Assembly (NCBI RefSeq): GCF_027244095.1
Contig: NC_069671.1
Span: 1,178,001 to 1,242,000 of the forward strand
Source of the DNA: Hemicordylus capensis
Taxonomy: Eukaryota > Chordata > Lepidosauria > Squamata > Cordylidae
Direction: 5' to 3'
Length of the DNA: 64,000 bases
This document shows positions 37,683 to 48,996 of this stretch, in pieces. Position 1 is the first letter of the stretch; every line of letters begins with the position of its first letter. The translations under genes were made by a program, and so were the position numbers. The notes beneath the pieces are model-generated. The model worked only from the letters and a program-made list of their open reading frames with translations, had not been told where the DNA came from and did no database searches.

Positions 37683-37795
37683 TTCAGAGGAGGCTGCAGG
37701 CATCCCAATCTCGGCCATCACATTGCCACTGGGTAGACGTGTAGCGAGGGCACGGGACGTTTCAGAGTCCAATGTATCCAATTATTGCTCTCTGC

Positions 37796-37884
37796 CAGGG
37801 GTTCCCAGCCAGAGGCCACTGTGGCTGGGGATGATGGGAGTTTTAGTCCAGCAACCCCCGAGGGCCCACGGTTGGGAGCCCCTG
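37796..37884. mobile_element. hAT-like foldback MITE, one arm shortened
   Basis: CAGGGGTTCCCAGCCAGAGG and GGTTGGGAGCCCCTG ends; single inner arm GATGGGAGTTTTAGTCCAGC. It ends 30 bp before a PXN exon. Confidence 0.7.
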
Positions 37885-37913
37885 CTCGAAGCTGCCAGAG
37901 CCCTGGGTCGTAC

Positions 37914-38053
37914 CTGCTGGGTAGCCACTAGGAGGGTTGTGTTGAACGGCATTCAGCTCCAGGAGCAGTCGGTCCAGTTCTGACAGGTTGTTTCCTAGGG
38001 AGGAACTCATCAGCGTGGGAGACGGCTCTGCAGACTTCTGCTTGTTGGGGAAA
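37914..38053 (-). CDS. PXN: PXN exon: LD2 motif
   Basis: Completes split Ser, then 46 codons FPNKQKSAEPSPTLMSSSLG, LD2 (NLSELDRLLLELNAVQ) and NPPSGYPA plus one base. LD2 binds vinculin and FAK. Acceptor CCTCCAG ends at 38054, donor GTACGA at 37913. Confidence 0.96.
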
Positions 38054-38249
38054 CTGGAGGGGGGGCGGGGGGGAAGCATGGCAATCTGGTCATGCATCTC
38101 GCCACAGATGCTCTCGTCACAAGGTTATTTGCATGAACCCTTTTTGGTAGGTGTGTAAAACACCGAAAAGGCCCTGCCTTGAGGACCCTTATAAACACGT
38201 ATCGCTGCTTCAATTTATAGCGTTTAACCTGAACGGAACCACTGCTAAC

Positions 38250-39480
38250 TTGTCAAACAGGCACTTTTCAAAATGGCGGGCCCTCTCCGTCCCCAGAGGC
38301 GTATCTAGGGGAAATAGCACCTAGGGCAAGCACTGAAATTGCGCCCCCTGTCCAAACATCTGACACGCATCTTTCAGATAACTTTACCATAATATCAGTG
38401 CAAAAATACAAGTCAAGCTCATTAATCTTTTAGTCTTTCAAAAACTATTTAGCAGTGGACGTAGCCAGACCAAAAAATGCTGGGAAACTACAAATTTCAG
38501 TCTGCTGGGGCTCATGCAATACCCAATTACTATTTGGAAGTGTACTTGGAAAACTAAACAGAAGTGCCTGTCTAATTCTCTACTACGCATTGTAGCATCA
38601 CTATTACATAAGTTTTAAAAATAAATGGAGAATTTGACTTTTCCCAGATACTCTGAAAATAATTAAAGGATATGCAGAGTAAACTGTGTCACTGCTTGGA
38701 ATATATTCTAATCTTTCAGAAAGACAGTTAAAATGAGAGAAGGAGAGCAAGAAACTCCCAGTGGGCCTTATTACTAAGCATTTCACACTGATTCAAAGAC
38801 AAACTCACCATTAATAGCCATATTATTAAGACATCACGTTTAACTCACTTATCACAAGAAGCAAAGTAAGAGCAAATGAATACAATCCTAGCTCATAAGC
38901 TTCAGCTCAGTATTCACAAGACCTGATTCTCTGTACATAGTGCCAAAATGAATATGTGTACAGTGACTTATATTAAATTAAAAAATTTACCTGTAGCCTC
39001 TTTGGGGGGCTTCCTAAAGGCTGTGGGGTGGTCTGCAAAGGTCCCCCCTCCCCCCCCCACTGGTCTCTAGGGCCTTACAGGGACCATTTGAGCATGTGCG
39101 GTGGCCATTTTTAAAAATAAATTTTGTATTTTAAAAATGGCTGCTGAAAACAAAATGGCCCCCGCCATGTATGCTCAAATGGCCTCTGTGAGGCCTGGCA
39201 TGGCCTAGGGCCTCACAGAGGCCATTTGAGCATGCACGGTGGCCATTTTGTTTTTGGTGGCCATTTTTTAAAAAAATATTTTTTTAAAAAAATGGCCCCC
39301 CCTTCAAGTGGCGCCCAGGGCACGTGCCCTGCCTGCCCCACCCTAGATACGCCCCTGTCCCTCCACTAGCTGCTGCTGGTGTCTGTCTTGTGTTTCTTTT
39401 GAGATGGTGAGCTCTTTGGAGGCAGGGAGCCATCTCATTGATGACGACGGCATGTAAACTGCTTTGAGAAGGGTGGAAAA
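38250..39480 (+). mobile_element. Family X LINE 3' end split by a hAT-like element
   Basis: Left part 38250-38293 (GGCACTTTTCAAAATGGCGG, CCCTCTCCGTCCC) and right part 39358-39480 (TCCCTCCACTAGCTGCTGCT, TTGGAGGCAGGGAGCCATCT) are the two halves of one family X copy. Confidence 0.7.
38294..39357. mobile_element. hAT-like non-autonomous element, 1.06 kb
   Basis: Begins CAGAGGCGTATCTAGGGG and ends CCCTAGATACGCCCCTG (inverted repeats). Flanks TCCGTCCC and TCCCTCCA match at 6 of 8. It holds internal inverted copies of GGCCATTTGAGCATG. The 201-bp element at 46699 is a deleted relative with the same ends and the shared GGCAAGCACTGAAATTGCG. Confidence 0.8.
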
Positions 39481-40054
39481 GCAGCAGAGACATACGCAGA
39501 GCAGCAGTCCCAGTAGGTGAACCCCGAGGATGCCCAGAACAACACTGATCAATGAAGTCTCCTGCACTCTCCCCTTCAGAGAGACTAAACAAGAGCTGAA
39601 GACAGACACACAATAGTTTCCCTAGCAGTAGCTTACCCGAGAAAACTGACCTGTATATTGTGTACACTCAGTGTTGAACATCCTGCGCGAACAGGGCAAG
39701 GGACAGGGGTCTTTGCATATGTAAAGCAATGCCCCTGAACTGTGGCCATCCACACAGAACGGGCCTCTTTCTGCCCCTTATTCCTGCACCGTGGTCCGCT
39801 TCCCCAAGCTACATGGGCCCAATTAGCATGGAAATGTACAGCGAGGCAAATCCACGCTCCTCACCCCAATTCCTTTGTGGGATCAGAGACGGCCCCAATG
39901 AGAAGCTGCACATTAGGTGATACGCAGCGGCCCCTTTCCCTTTCAAAACAGAGTGTACCCTGAATGGCTTTAGATCTATTTTTGGCCTCGTAGGTCTTAG
40001 AATAAGTTTATACAGAAGAATACAGAGGAATTCTTCTCCCTCTCACATAACACT

Positions 40055-40440
40055 AGAACCAGGGGTCATCCCATGAAATTGATTGCCGGGAAATCTAGGA
40101 CTGACAAAAGGAGGTACTTTTTCCACACAACGCATAATCAACTTGTGGAATTCTCTGCCACAAGATGTGGTGACAGCCAACAATCTGGAGGGCTTGAAGA
40201 GGGGTTTGGATACCTTAATGGAGGAGAGGTCTATCATCGGCTACTAGTCGGAGGGCTACAGGCCACCTCTTGCCTGCCTCTGAGTACCAGTTGCAGGGGA
40301 GTAACAGCAGGAGAGAGAGCATGCCCTCAACACCTGCCTGTGGCTTCCAGTGGCATCTGGCGGGCCACTGTGTGAAACAGGATGCTGGACTAGATGGACC
40401 TTCTTGGGCCTGATCCAGCAGGGCTGTTCTTATGAAGCTA
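40055..40440 (+). mobile_element. LINE 3' fragment (GATGCTGGACTAGATGG family)
   Basis: Codes a worn C-terminal motif of the type WNSLPxxVVxAxSLxxFK (GGAATTCTCTGCCACAAGAT), then the shared 3' part ending GGCCTGATCCAGCAGGGCTG. Probably CR1/jockey type. Confidence 0.65.
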
Positions 40441-40499
40441 CCAAAACACCCAATTTACAGCTAGGGATACAGAGGCATAGCTCACAGGCCATGGACTGT

Positions 40500-40755
40500 A
40501 GACCCAAACACCTCCTGCATTACAGGCCCCACCGCCTATTGAAATCATCTGGGGAGGTCCGTCTGCAGTTGCCACCAGCTCATCTGGTGGCTACTCAGGG
40601 ATGGGCCTTCTCCACTGCACCCCAAAAGTGTAGAATGCGGTCCCTGCTGAAATAAGAGCTGTTCCATCTCTGACAGCTTTTTAAAGGGTTATTAAGAGGC
40701 ATTTGTTCATCCAGGCTTTTAATTAGATGTACAGAATCTATCATTGTTTTAAAAT
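40500..40755 (+). mobile_element. L2-type LINE 3' fragment
   Basis: GAAATCATCTGGGGAGGTCC, GGGCCTTCTCCACTGCACCC and CATTTGTTCATCCAGGCTTT follow the L2 C-terminal and 3'UTR pattern. Confidence 0.65.
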
Positions 40756-40759
40756 AACT

Positions 40760-41085
40760 TAGGAACATAGGAAGCTGCCTTCTACTGAGTCAGACCATTG
40801 GTCCAGCTAGTGTAGTAGTGCCTACACAGACTGGCGGCAGCTTCTCCAAGACTTCAGGCAGGAGTCTCTCTCACAGCCCTATCTTGGAGATGCTGCCAGG
40901 GAGGGGACCTGGAACCTTCTGCATGCAAACAGGTAGGTCTTCTTCCCAGAGCAGCCCCGTCCCCTGAGTGGTAGGGATCTTACAGTGCTCACATCTAGCC
41001 TCTCGTTCAAATGCAAACCAGGGCAGACCCTGCTTAACAAAGGGGACAGTTCATGCTTGCCACCACCAGACCAGCTCTCCTCCCG
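40760..41085 (-). mobile_element. 5S-derived SINE copy
   Basis: GGAACATAGGAAGCTGCCTT tail and GGGCAGACCCTGCTTAACAA 5S-like block on plus. Confidence 0.85.
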
Positions 41086-41489
41086 CTTTTTTGTTTGTTT
41101 TAATTTAATCTAAGCATTAAATTTAGAATCTGTGGAAACCACACAGAGATGTGAGTTACAGGCAGTATATAAATATTCTAAATTAAATTAAATAGAACAT
41201 GCTAAATAAACTGACTGGCTGACCACAAAATAAAACCCTGATCTACTGTCATTTTCCTGCTATGCTGAATAAATTGAGTTCCCCCACCTCAAAAGCCTAT
41301 GGATGCATTTTATTCTGGGAACATTCATGCAATAGGAAAAGATCCCTCAAGAACCAGCACTGAAGTGGGCCAGGCACAGTGTCAATATGGGTGCCCAGTT
41401 TCTTTCCGGTTTCAGCGGCAGACGCCTCTTCCGGCCCTGGCATAAAAGGTCAGCTCTGGTGAGGGCAGGTGAGAAGACGAGGAGGATAC

Positions 41490-41587
41490 CTGTAGACGTG
41501 CTCCTCTTCACTAGCACATGGAGGAGAGGCCACACACTCTCTGGAAACAGAAGGGCTGGCGCTGTACCCCAGAGGTTGGGACTGACC
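41490..41587 (-). CDS. PXN: PXN exon with Tyr118-type site (small, divergent)
   Basis: A 98-nt exon found by phase and motif. Acceptor TCCACAG (AG 41589-41588) is followed by GQSQPLGYSASPSVSRECVA, then SPPCASEEEHVY and AG of a split Ser, with donor GTATCC at 41489. Phase 0 in and phase 2 out fit both neighbours exactly, giving EEEHVY|SFPNK across the next junction. That is the paxillin Tyr118 site (YxxP), phosphorylated by FAK/Src and bound by Crk SH2. The first half differs much from mammals, as expected for this disordered stretch. Confidence 0.9.
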
Positions 41588-42184
41588 CTGTGGACAACAG
41601 ATTTGCATGCTTATTTAAACGTAAATCAAGCCCTCTCTGCTGCAAACGTGCCTTGCAGTCCAGGAGATTACCGTAGTTCAAAGGATAAAGGGACACCAAA
41701 CCTTCGCCTAATAACAACAGTGATTTATTTATTTATCACTTTTCAGATTTGCAGCCTTCCAAAGAGGCTCATGAAAACATTAAACATCAGTAAAACAGTA
41801 ATGCAATAAAATAAGGGGGGCGGGGGGGGCGACAAGCACACCCGATAAAACCTCTGATTTAAAACTAACACATTCCTAAGAGGCCTGTTATTCAGAGCTG
41901 GGGCCAGACAAGCCTTCCTGGTCCACGTGCAAAGTCTTTTTAAAGCAGCGCCTCACACAAGGCTTCCTAGCAAGTGCACAGACAGTGGAGTTATGCAACC
42001 TTCTCCAGACCTTTTTGCTTTAACACAAAAAGCAACCATTGAGGGCTGAAAATCAGAAGCCACAAAGGAGCAGATGGATGCTTATTCATTTCCCTGCTGG
42101 CCTTTTTCCCCCTTTTCTTTCTTTTTTTGGTCATCTCAAAGTAGTCACTCCTCAGCTGCTTTTCCCTCTTCAAGAGAAAAGGAC

Positions 42185-42560
42185 CAGCAAACGGAAGTAA
42201 TTTTTCACACAACACATCACCAACTTATGGAATCTCTGCCACAAGATGTGGTGACAGCCAACAGCCTGGATGGCTTTAAGAGGGGCTTGGATAACCATGG
42301 AGAAGAGGTCCATCTATGGCTACTAGTCGGAGGGCTGTGGGCCACCTCCAGCCTCAAGGGCAGGATGCCTCTGAGTACCAGTTGCAGGGGAGTAATGGCA
42401 GGAGAGAGGGCACACCCTCAACTCCTGTCTGTGGCTTCCAGAGGCATCTGGTGGGCCATTGTGCAAAACAGGATGCTGGACTAGATGGGCCTTGTGCCTG
42501 ATCCAGCAGGGCTGTTCTTATGTGCTTATGTTCTTGGGCCTGATCCAGCAGGGCTGTTGT
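42185..42560 (+). mobile_element. LINE 3' fragment (GATGCTGGACTAGATGG family)
   Basis: Reads AATCTCTGCCACAAGATGTG (SLPQDV), NSLDGFKRGLD, then the shared 3' part; the last GCCTGATCCAGCAGGGCTG unit occurs twice. Confidence 0.7.
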
Positions 42561-42696
42561 TCTTAAAAAGGGCTTATGTTCTTAAAAGAGAAAAACCCTT
42601 GCATCTTTTCCTCCATCAGGTTTAATTTGAGAGGAAAATATTTTGAAGGGGGAAACGGCAGGAGGTCAGCATTATCCATCCCAGCCCTGCTAAGTA

Positions 42697-42976
42697 AGAA
42701 AAGAAGCACCTTTCAAAGTGCTGAGCCTCTTTATATTAGGGAGAGCAACCTGCCCTATCCATCCCCAGCACAGCATCCCTCCAGTGGCTGTTGCTGGGGT
42801 CTACCTTGTGTTTCTCTTTCGACTGTGAGCCCATTGCGGACAAGGAACCATTTATGTATTCATTCATCCATTCATTTGATGTATAGGTCGCCTTTCCAAA
42901 AATGTCTTTCTAATTATTATTTTTCTATGTAAACCACTTTGAGAACTTTCTGTTGAAAAGTGGTATATAAATAATA
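42697..42976 (+). mobile_element. Family X LINE 3' end, plus
   Basis: CAGCATCCCTCCAGTGGCTG to GTTGAAAAGTGGTATATAAA. It faces a minus copy tail to tail. Confidence 0.75.
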
Positions 42977-43235
42977 GAGCTACTACTACTATAATATTTA
43001 TATACCATTTGTCAACCAAAGTTCTCAAAGCGGTTTACATAGAAAAATAAACAATACATAAATAAGATGACTCCCTGTCCCCAAAGGGCTCACAGTCTAA
43101 AAAGACACATAAGGCAGACCCAGCAACAACCACTGGAGAGATGCTATACTGGGGTTGGATAGGGCCAGTTGCTCTCCCCCTGCCAAATATAAGAGAATCG
43201 CCACTTTGAAAGATGCCTCTTTACTCAGTTAGCAG
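42977..43235 (-). mobile_element. Family X LINE 3' end, minus
   Basis: Plus strand begins TTTATATACCATTTGTCAAC and ends GCCTCTTTACTCAGTTAGCA, the reverse of the neighbour at 42697-42976. Confidence 0.75.
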
Positions 43236-43264
43236 GGGTGATGATAATAATAGTAACAATAGCC

Positions 43265-43286
43265 CCCACCCTAACCCTAACCCTAA
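43265..43286. repeat. Interstitial telomere-like (CCCTAA)3
   Basis: Three CCCTAA units directly after a LINE 3' end with a GATAAT-rich junction. Confidence 0.8.
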
Positions 43287-43494
43287 TGATGGTCGCCAGT
43301 GAAGATGTGGAGGGCTGGGGAAGATGAATGGGACAGGCAGACTCAAGGGCCATTCCATCCCCATTCAGATGCCCTCCCCAGTTCCCTGAGGCCAAGGGAG
43401 AAAGGGAGTTGAGTGGCCAGGACAGAGCAAAGCCCACAGCACAGCCCTGGGAAAGTCCCGTGGAGAGAATCCCCCCTCTCCACTAGCTAAGAGG

Positions 43495-43720
43495 CAGCTT
43501 TTCAAGTGGCGATCTGCTTATATTTAGCACAGCGAGGGAGCAACTGGCCCTCCCCAACCCCAGCACAGCATCCCTCCAGTGGCTGTTGCTGGTGCCTACC
43601 TTGTGTTCCTTTTTGGACTGTGAATCCTTTTGGGGACAGGGGGCCGTCTTACTGAGTGTGTGTGTGTTTTCTGTGTGAACTACTCGGAGAACGTTCGTTG
43701 AAAAGTAACTGACAACTATT
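43495..43720 (+). mobile_element. Family X LINE 3' end
   Basis: CAGCATCCCTCCAGTGGCTG, TTTTGGGGACAGGGGGCCGT, and GTTGAAAAGTAACTG near the end. It ends about 140 bp from a PXN exon. Confidence 0.7.
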
Positions 43721-43861
43721 CATCGTCATCCACCTTGCTATATAGCCCACCCCAGGCAGAGCGAACGGCCAGAGTCACCCCCCTGCGACACACCCCGAGT
43801 GTCAGGAAGCCGGCTGAAGGGAGACCGACCAGGCATGGACACAGCGGCGGCGGCAGCTTAC

Positions 43862-44088
43862 CTGCTGGGGAGTATTCCTGGAGAGGCCGGGCGGCCAGCG
43901 CTCCAAAGGGTCACTCACGGTCCCATTCAAGGCCTCGGTGGAGGGAGGGGGCGGCACCGGAGGGGGGACCGTGATCTCCTGGTATGTGTGGTTCCCAGTT
44001 GGATACGAGTAAGACGTCTCCTCTGCCAGGAAGACTGGCCGCTTGGAGATGTGGGAGGTCGTGGATTCCAGGTCTGCTAGCAAGGCAT
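43862..44088 (-). CDS. PXN: PXN exon 2: LD1 and Tyr31-type site
   Basis: Completes a split Asp codon (G|AT), then [20 protein letters not shown] (LD1; binds ILK-parvin, vinculin and others), [13 protein letters not shown] with the Tyr31-type YSYP site, VPPPVPPPP (SH3 ligand) and ends NTPQQ. Acceptor TGTGCAG ends at 44089, donor GTAAGC at 43861. The preceding exon (MDDLD) was sought and not found in 44100-64000. Confidence 0.97.
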
Positions 44089-44974
44089 CTGCACAGGAGG
44101 GAGGAGAGAGCCGGGTTATTCCGGGAGGGTCAGTTCTCCCCACTTCTCCGATGAGCGGTGTGGTTTGCAAAGAGCTCCTGTCTGCTCCAGCCCAGCACCA
44201 ACGGGGGGAATAAATGCTCTCTTCTCTTTACAGCAAAAAACATTTTGAAAAGAGAGGCTCTCAAGCAACTAGAAGAAAGGCCCGGCAGCCCCCACCGGGG
44301 CACCCCTGCAGCCTGGCCAAAGAGGAACTCCAACAGGCCCGTCTCAGAGAGGAACCGGCCAGAGTCTGGAAGGGACTAATTGCTAGTTCTGTGCCATGAA
44401 GTCATTCCAAACGTGGCTGCCAAGTGCTGCCTTCCTGCAGGACGGAGATCTCGGAGGCAGCCTTCCTCCCTCCCTCCCTCCCATCCCGGAGGAACTCAGG
44501 AAAGGATCACCACTCCACCAAGGCAGCCCCACACAGCGGCATCCCAGGTGCAAAGCGTGAACAGGTAGATGGGATTTCGCCTCCGGCAAAGAGCTCTCAA
44601 CGGGCCAGGTCAGATCGGCAAATCCCTGAAGGAGAGGACAAACCTCTCCCAGAGAAGAATGCACACACATACCTTCAGATAAGCACAGCGGGGCGGGGGT
44701 GGCAGGGGGGAGACAGAAGTCGGGATGCTGAAGGCCCCCCCGCTCTGCCTGTCTTTGCTCATGAGAGAGAGAGAAGGGCAAGGCTGAAAACTGCACAATG
44801 CACGGCCTGGAACATGACAGGCCAAGCAACAAAGAGACACTTCAAGGAAAGAACAGGAGACCTGCTTTCAGAGGAGGGGGAAAAAAGAGAACCACTTCTA
44901 GCATTTCCATGGGCACAGGAAAAGAAACCGAGCCAGGGGGAAGATTTACTTTTACTGGGCCAGCTCAGGTTTAT

Positions 44975-45070
44975 GTAAGACCATAAGAACAGCCCCGCTG
45001 GATCAGGCCCAAGGAGGGCCATCAAGTCCAGCCTCCTGTTTCACCCAGTGGCCCACTGGATGCTGCTGGG
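44975..45070 (-). mobile_element. LINE 3' fragment (GATGCTGGACTAGATGG family)
   Basis: Plus strand CATAAGAACAGCCCCGCTGG and CCAGCCTCCTGTTTCACCCA are the reverse of the family 3' part. Confidence 0.65.
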
Positions 45071-45159
45071 AAGATGGACCGATGGCCTGACGCAGTATAT
45101 GGCAACTTCCTCCGCCTCAATGTTTGCAATCAAACATTACCTTCAGGTGATGACGAGAG

Positions 45160-45478
45160 ACGTTTTTGAGAGGAGAGCTGGTCTTGGGGTAGCCAGCATG
45201 ACTTGCCCCCTTAGCTAAGCAGGGTCTGCCCTGGTTGCATCTGAATGGGAGACTAGATGGGTGAGCGCTGTAAGAAATACCCCTTAGTAGGGGATGAAGC
45301 CGCCACTCTGGGAAGAGCAGAAGGCTCCAAATTCCCTCTCTAACTTCTCCAAGACAGGACTGAGAGAGATTCCTGCCTGCAGCCTTGGAGAAGCCGCTGC
45401 CAGTCTGTGAAGACAATACTGAGCAAGACAGACCAATGGTCTGATTCAGCACACGGCAGCTTCCTATGCTCCTAAGCC
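45160..45478 (+). mobile_element. 5S-derived SINE copy
   Basis: Head GGAGAGCTGGTCTTGGGGTA, 5S-like TTAGCTAAGCAGGGTCTGCC (45211-45230) and CTGAATGGGAGACTAG, then body and tail CAGCTTCCTATGCTCCTAA. Confidence 0.88.
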
Positions 45479-45974
45479 CACAGGCAGGAGCGGTGAGCAA
45501 GCCCTCTCTCCTGCTGTTACGCCCCCACAAACAGCAGAAGCACATCTGGGAGTTACGCAGAACCCTTCTGCCAGCCAGAGTGGTGTTCAGCCCCTTGCTG
45601 GAGTGATGTTTACCTAACCAGCGCATGACCTGGCAGAACAAAGAAAGGAAGTCCGTGAGCAGGTGCTGTGCAAACCAGGCAGAATTTGCCCGACAGAGAG
45701 CAGAGCCTGCTTTCTCTTTCACGGCACTGAGCTTCCAGGCACTATTTATTATTGTCATTGCTACTTCATACGTTACCCATACCACCCAAGAGAGAGAGAG
45801 AGAGAGAGAGACTAACATGCAAAGAGACTCGTTCAGATGGACACACAACTTGTGGCTGGGTGGCCAGATTTCCGACATGATACAATCACCTATTTGGATT
45901 TAGCTTCTTCATAGGAAATCACACATACCCGGCCAGGGCACTATGACACTCTTGGGAACTGCGCATACAAATAC

Positions 45975-46245
45975 GAATATGGCGAGTATTTATATACCGC
46001 TTTTCAACTCAAGTTCCCAAAGTGGCTACATACAGAAATTAATTAATTAATTAATTAATTAATTAATTAAACAGCTCACTGTCCCCAAAGGGCTCACAGT
46101 CTAAAAAAGAAACATAAGAAAGATGCCAGCCACAGCCACGGGAGGGATGCTGTGCCGGGGTTGGAGAGGGCCAGTTGCTCTCCCCCTGCTCAATCAAGAG
46201 AACCACCATTTTAAAATGGAACTCTTTGCTCCGTTAGCATCCGTC
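45975..46245 (-). mobile_element. Family X LINE 3' end
   Basis: Plus strand ATTTATATACCGCTTTTCAA to CTTTGCTCCGTTAGCATCCG. Includes an (ATTA)n tract at 46037-46071. Confidence 0.7.
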
Positions 46246-46698
46246 TGTGATACATTGGCAGCCAGTTTCCAGAGGCATCCCATGCGAGGGTGGACATTGG
46301 CGATTTCCTGCTGAGGAGTTCGCGCTCATTCAGGTAATTCATTTAATTATTTATTTAACTGATTTTTATACCGCTCAAAGCTTACGTCTCTGGGTGGTTT
46401 ACAACAAGTTAATGTGTTGTGAACAGAGCATCCTTTAGGACCTCCAGAGCAGTGGTGTATACAGGGGAAGAAAATGGAACTGGCCTTATTAGGCGGGCAT
46501 TGCTCTAAATGCGGAGCTCTTAGGACAGCGATCTTCATTATTTTTCGAGCGGGGGCCACTTTGGCAAAATCCTTCCATGGGGGAGCCATCCCCCAGTCCT
46601 GCGCTTTCCTCGGGGCTGGGAGGGCCCTTTAAGAGAGACGGAGCCCTTTCTTCAGAGCTCTAGGAGGGAAGCCCGGGGGTGGGGTACACTTCCCAGCA

Positions 46699-46899
46699 CA
46701 GTGGCGTAACTAGGGAAAACGGCGCCCAGGGCAAGCACTGAAATTGCGCCCCCCCGCCGCACCATTTGAGAATGCCCAGTGGCCATTTTGTTTTTGGTGG
46801 CCATTTTTTAAAATTATTTAATTTTAAGAAATTGCACCCCCTCTTCAAGTGGCACCCGGGGCATGTGCCCCCCCTGCCCCTCCTATAGATACGCCCCTG
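46699..46899. mobile_element. hAT-like MITE with perfect 8-bp TSD
   Basis: Starts CAGTGGCGTAACTAGGG, ends ATAGATACGCCCCTG. TCCCAGCA flanks it exactly on both sides (46691-46698 and 46900-46907). Short relative of the 38294-39357 element. Confidence 0.92.
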
Positions 46900-47149
46900 T
46901 CCCAGCACTAAATAAGTGCCTTCCAAGGAGGTTCAGGGGCTCACGAGGCCTCCGTGATGCACTGATCACTGATCGTTACATTACTCCATTAACGTGGGCA
47001 CTGCGCGGTGAGAAGGCTCCTCTCTGCATGGTGCCAGGGAGACGGCACAGAGTATTCAGCGGCAATCCAAGCTTCACACAGGCCCAGTTAGTCAGGGGGC
47101 CACAGTTAGGGTTGATGGGGGCCACCACCAGCCCCCAGGCCTTGCAGTG

Positions 47150-47365
47150 AAGAACACGGTCTTGGGATTCTGCTGCACTCACTGGCAGAGCCCCTGCCTG
47201 CTGTCATGCAGAACGTCCCGGGTTCCCTCCCTGGCAGCATCTCCAGAAAGGGCAGAGAGAGGCACTTGCCTGAAACCTTGGAGAAGCCGCTGCCAGTCTG
47301 GGTCGACAATCCTGAGCTAGTTGGACCAAGGGTCTGACTTAGTAGATGGCAGCTTCCTATGTAAA
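47150..47365 (+). mobile_element. 5S/tRNA SINE, body and tail
   Basis: Contains a worn tRNA-like CTCACTGGCAGAGCCCCTGC block, then CCTCCCTGGCAGCATCTCC and GACAATCCTGAGCTAGTTGG. Confidence 0.75.
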
Positions 47366-48006
47366 AATAAGTCATTCTGGAAAGATCTAATCTGCCTGCT
47401 TTCCTTTCACCATCCCTACCACTGGACTCAGTTTGGTCCAAAATCAGTTAGGTAGTTCACAAGTTAGCCCACTTCCACCTCAAACAGTCACATGTCCACC
47501 ATTTTGAATTGAGGTGGATGACAACACAACCAACTACGCCACTTAGGTGTCCCTGTGTGTCTCTCCAGCTGCCGCCAATTTGGTTCCTATCGGTCCAGGA
47601 AGTTGACACACACACACACACAATGCCAGGTGGCCTCCTAAACGTAACTTTCCTTAAGGAAAATGGGCTAGAATCAGGCGGCCTCGGAACATCACCTGAG
47701 CTGAAGGGAGCTCCTCAAGCCATTTAGAAGCACACCAAGGTATTCTACAAAACCTGAAGCGCCTCCCTAGGGCACGCAACTGAACCAGCGCCTAGAAAGA
47801 GAGCTTGTTTGGAAGGATTGCAGTACCTGGCAAGGGTCCGGGAGGCGCAAAGACATCCCTCAGAGGAAGGGGCCGGCCAGGGCTGCTCCAAGCTCGACAG
47901 CTCTTTTGACGGCGCCCGCAGTCCACGGCCCATCAGAGAAGGTGTGGTTTCGAATGAATGACACACTTTCCCCCATGAGATGACTATCAGATCATGCTCC
48001 CTCCCA

Positions 48007-48008
48007 CA

Positions 48009-48041
<33 letters not shown>
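48007..48041. repeat. (AC)n microsatellite
   Basis: About 17 AC units. Confidence 0.95.
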
Positions 48042-48044
<3 letters not shown>

Positions 48045-48209
48045 CGCTGTTTACAAGCAAGCAGCCCAGGGCTACAGGGGAAATGATCTGCCCTCCCCAC
48101 GTCCCTGTGCAGAGCAACCTGGAGTCACTCCCCTCCCAGGCACACCTTTCACCTGGCCACGCACCGTCTCCCTTCTTAAAGAGCACATGCTTCTCCGAAG
48201 TGCAAATAA

Positions 48210-48335
48210 GCCAAGTGCAAATATCTTCCAGTGCTCACACTTCAAGTCTCCCTTTCATCTGCAACCAGGGCGGACCCTGCTTAGCTAAGGGGACAAGTCA
48301 TGCTGGCTCCCACCAGACCCGCTCTCCTCTCTTGC
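48210..48335 (-). mobile_element. 5S-derived SINE, head and 5S part only
   Basis: Plus strand CTTCCAGTGCTCACACTTCA to GGACCCTGCTTAGCTAAGGG; body missing. Confidence 0.75.
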
Positions 48336-48517
48336 ACCACATGCTAGGCTCCGTTTCAAGCAGCCCGTCCCTGTGTTTCCATTCACTTAATTCTTAAGAC
48401 CTACTGCCACCCTCCTTCTTCCAGGACCCCAGGGTTCTGGGGTTCCAGCTACCAGGCATTTCAAGGTATCAGGGTTTGGAAAGCCCACCATAATAATAAT
48501 TATGGGCAAACGCCTGG

Positions 48518-48520
<3 letters not shown>

Positions 48521-48552
<32 letters not shown>
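48521..48552. repeat. (AC)n microsatellite
   Basis: About 15 AC units. Confidence 0.95.
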
Positions 48553-48558
<6 letters not shown>

Positions 48559-48944
48559 CCAGGAAGCACTGATTACGATGGACCCCGTATCCTGAGCCCG
48601 GACATCTTACCTTCCGTACGGGCACTCCGGGACCCCAGAAGAAAGCCGCCATGGCTCCCCGGAATTCTGGGTTTCACCTGGATGTTAAGCATCTCACCCA
48701 GATTGCTTAGCCCACCCAGATCTGCCTGGATTTCAGCTTTCATTTTAAGGGGGGGGGGGAGCTAAGCTATGGAGTTATGGAGCAAAACGTGCCGTCACTC
48801 TTCTGCTCAAGAATTATTCTCAAGCCAATTTGCACAATATGCCAAGTAGGCACCTGGATTTGGAGAGCCAGAATATCGCACCCCTACCCCAGAGTGAAAT
48901 AACTTGGGTCAGAGAGATCCCTAGTGAGCCACCGAGAAGACTAG

Positions 48945-48950
48945 ACGTGT

Positions 48951-48994
<44 letters not shown>
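48945..48994. repeat. (TG)n microsatellite
   Basis: About 22 TG units after GTGTGTGTCTG. Confidence 0.95.
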
Positions 48995-48996
<2 letters not shown>

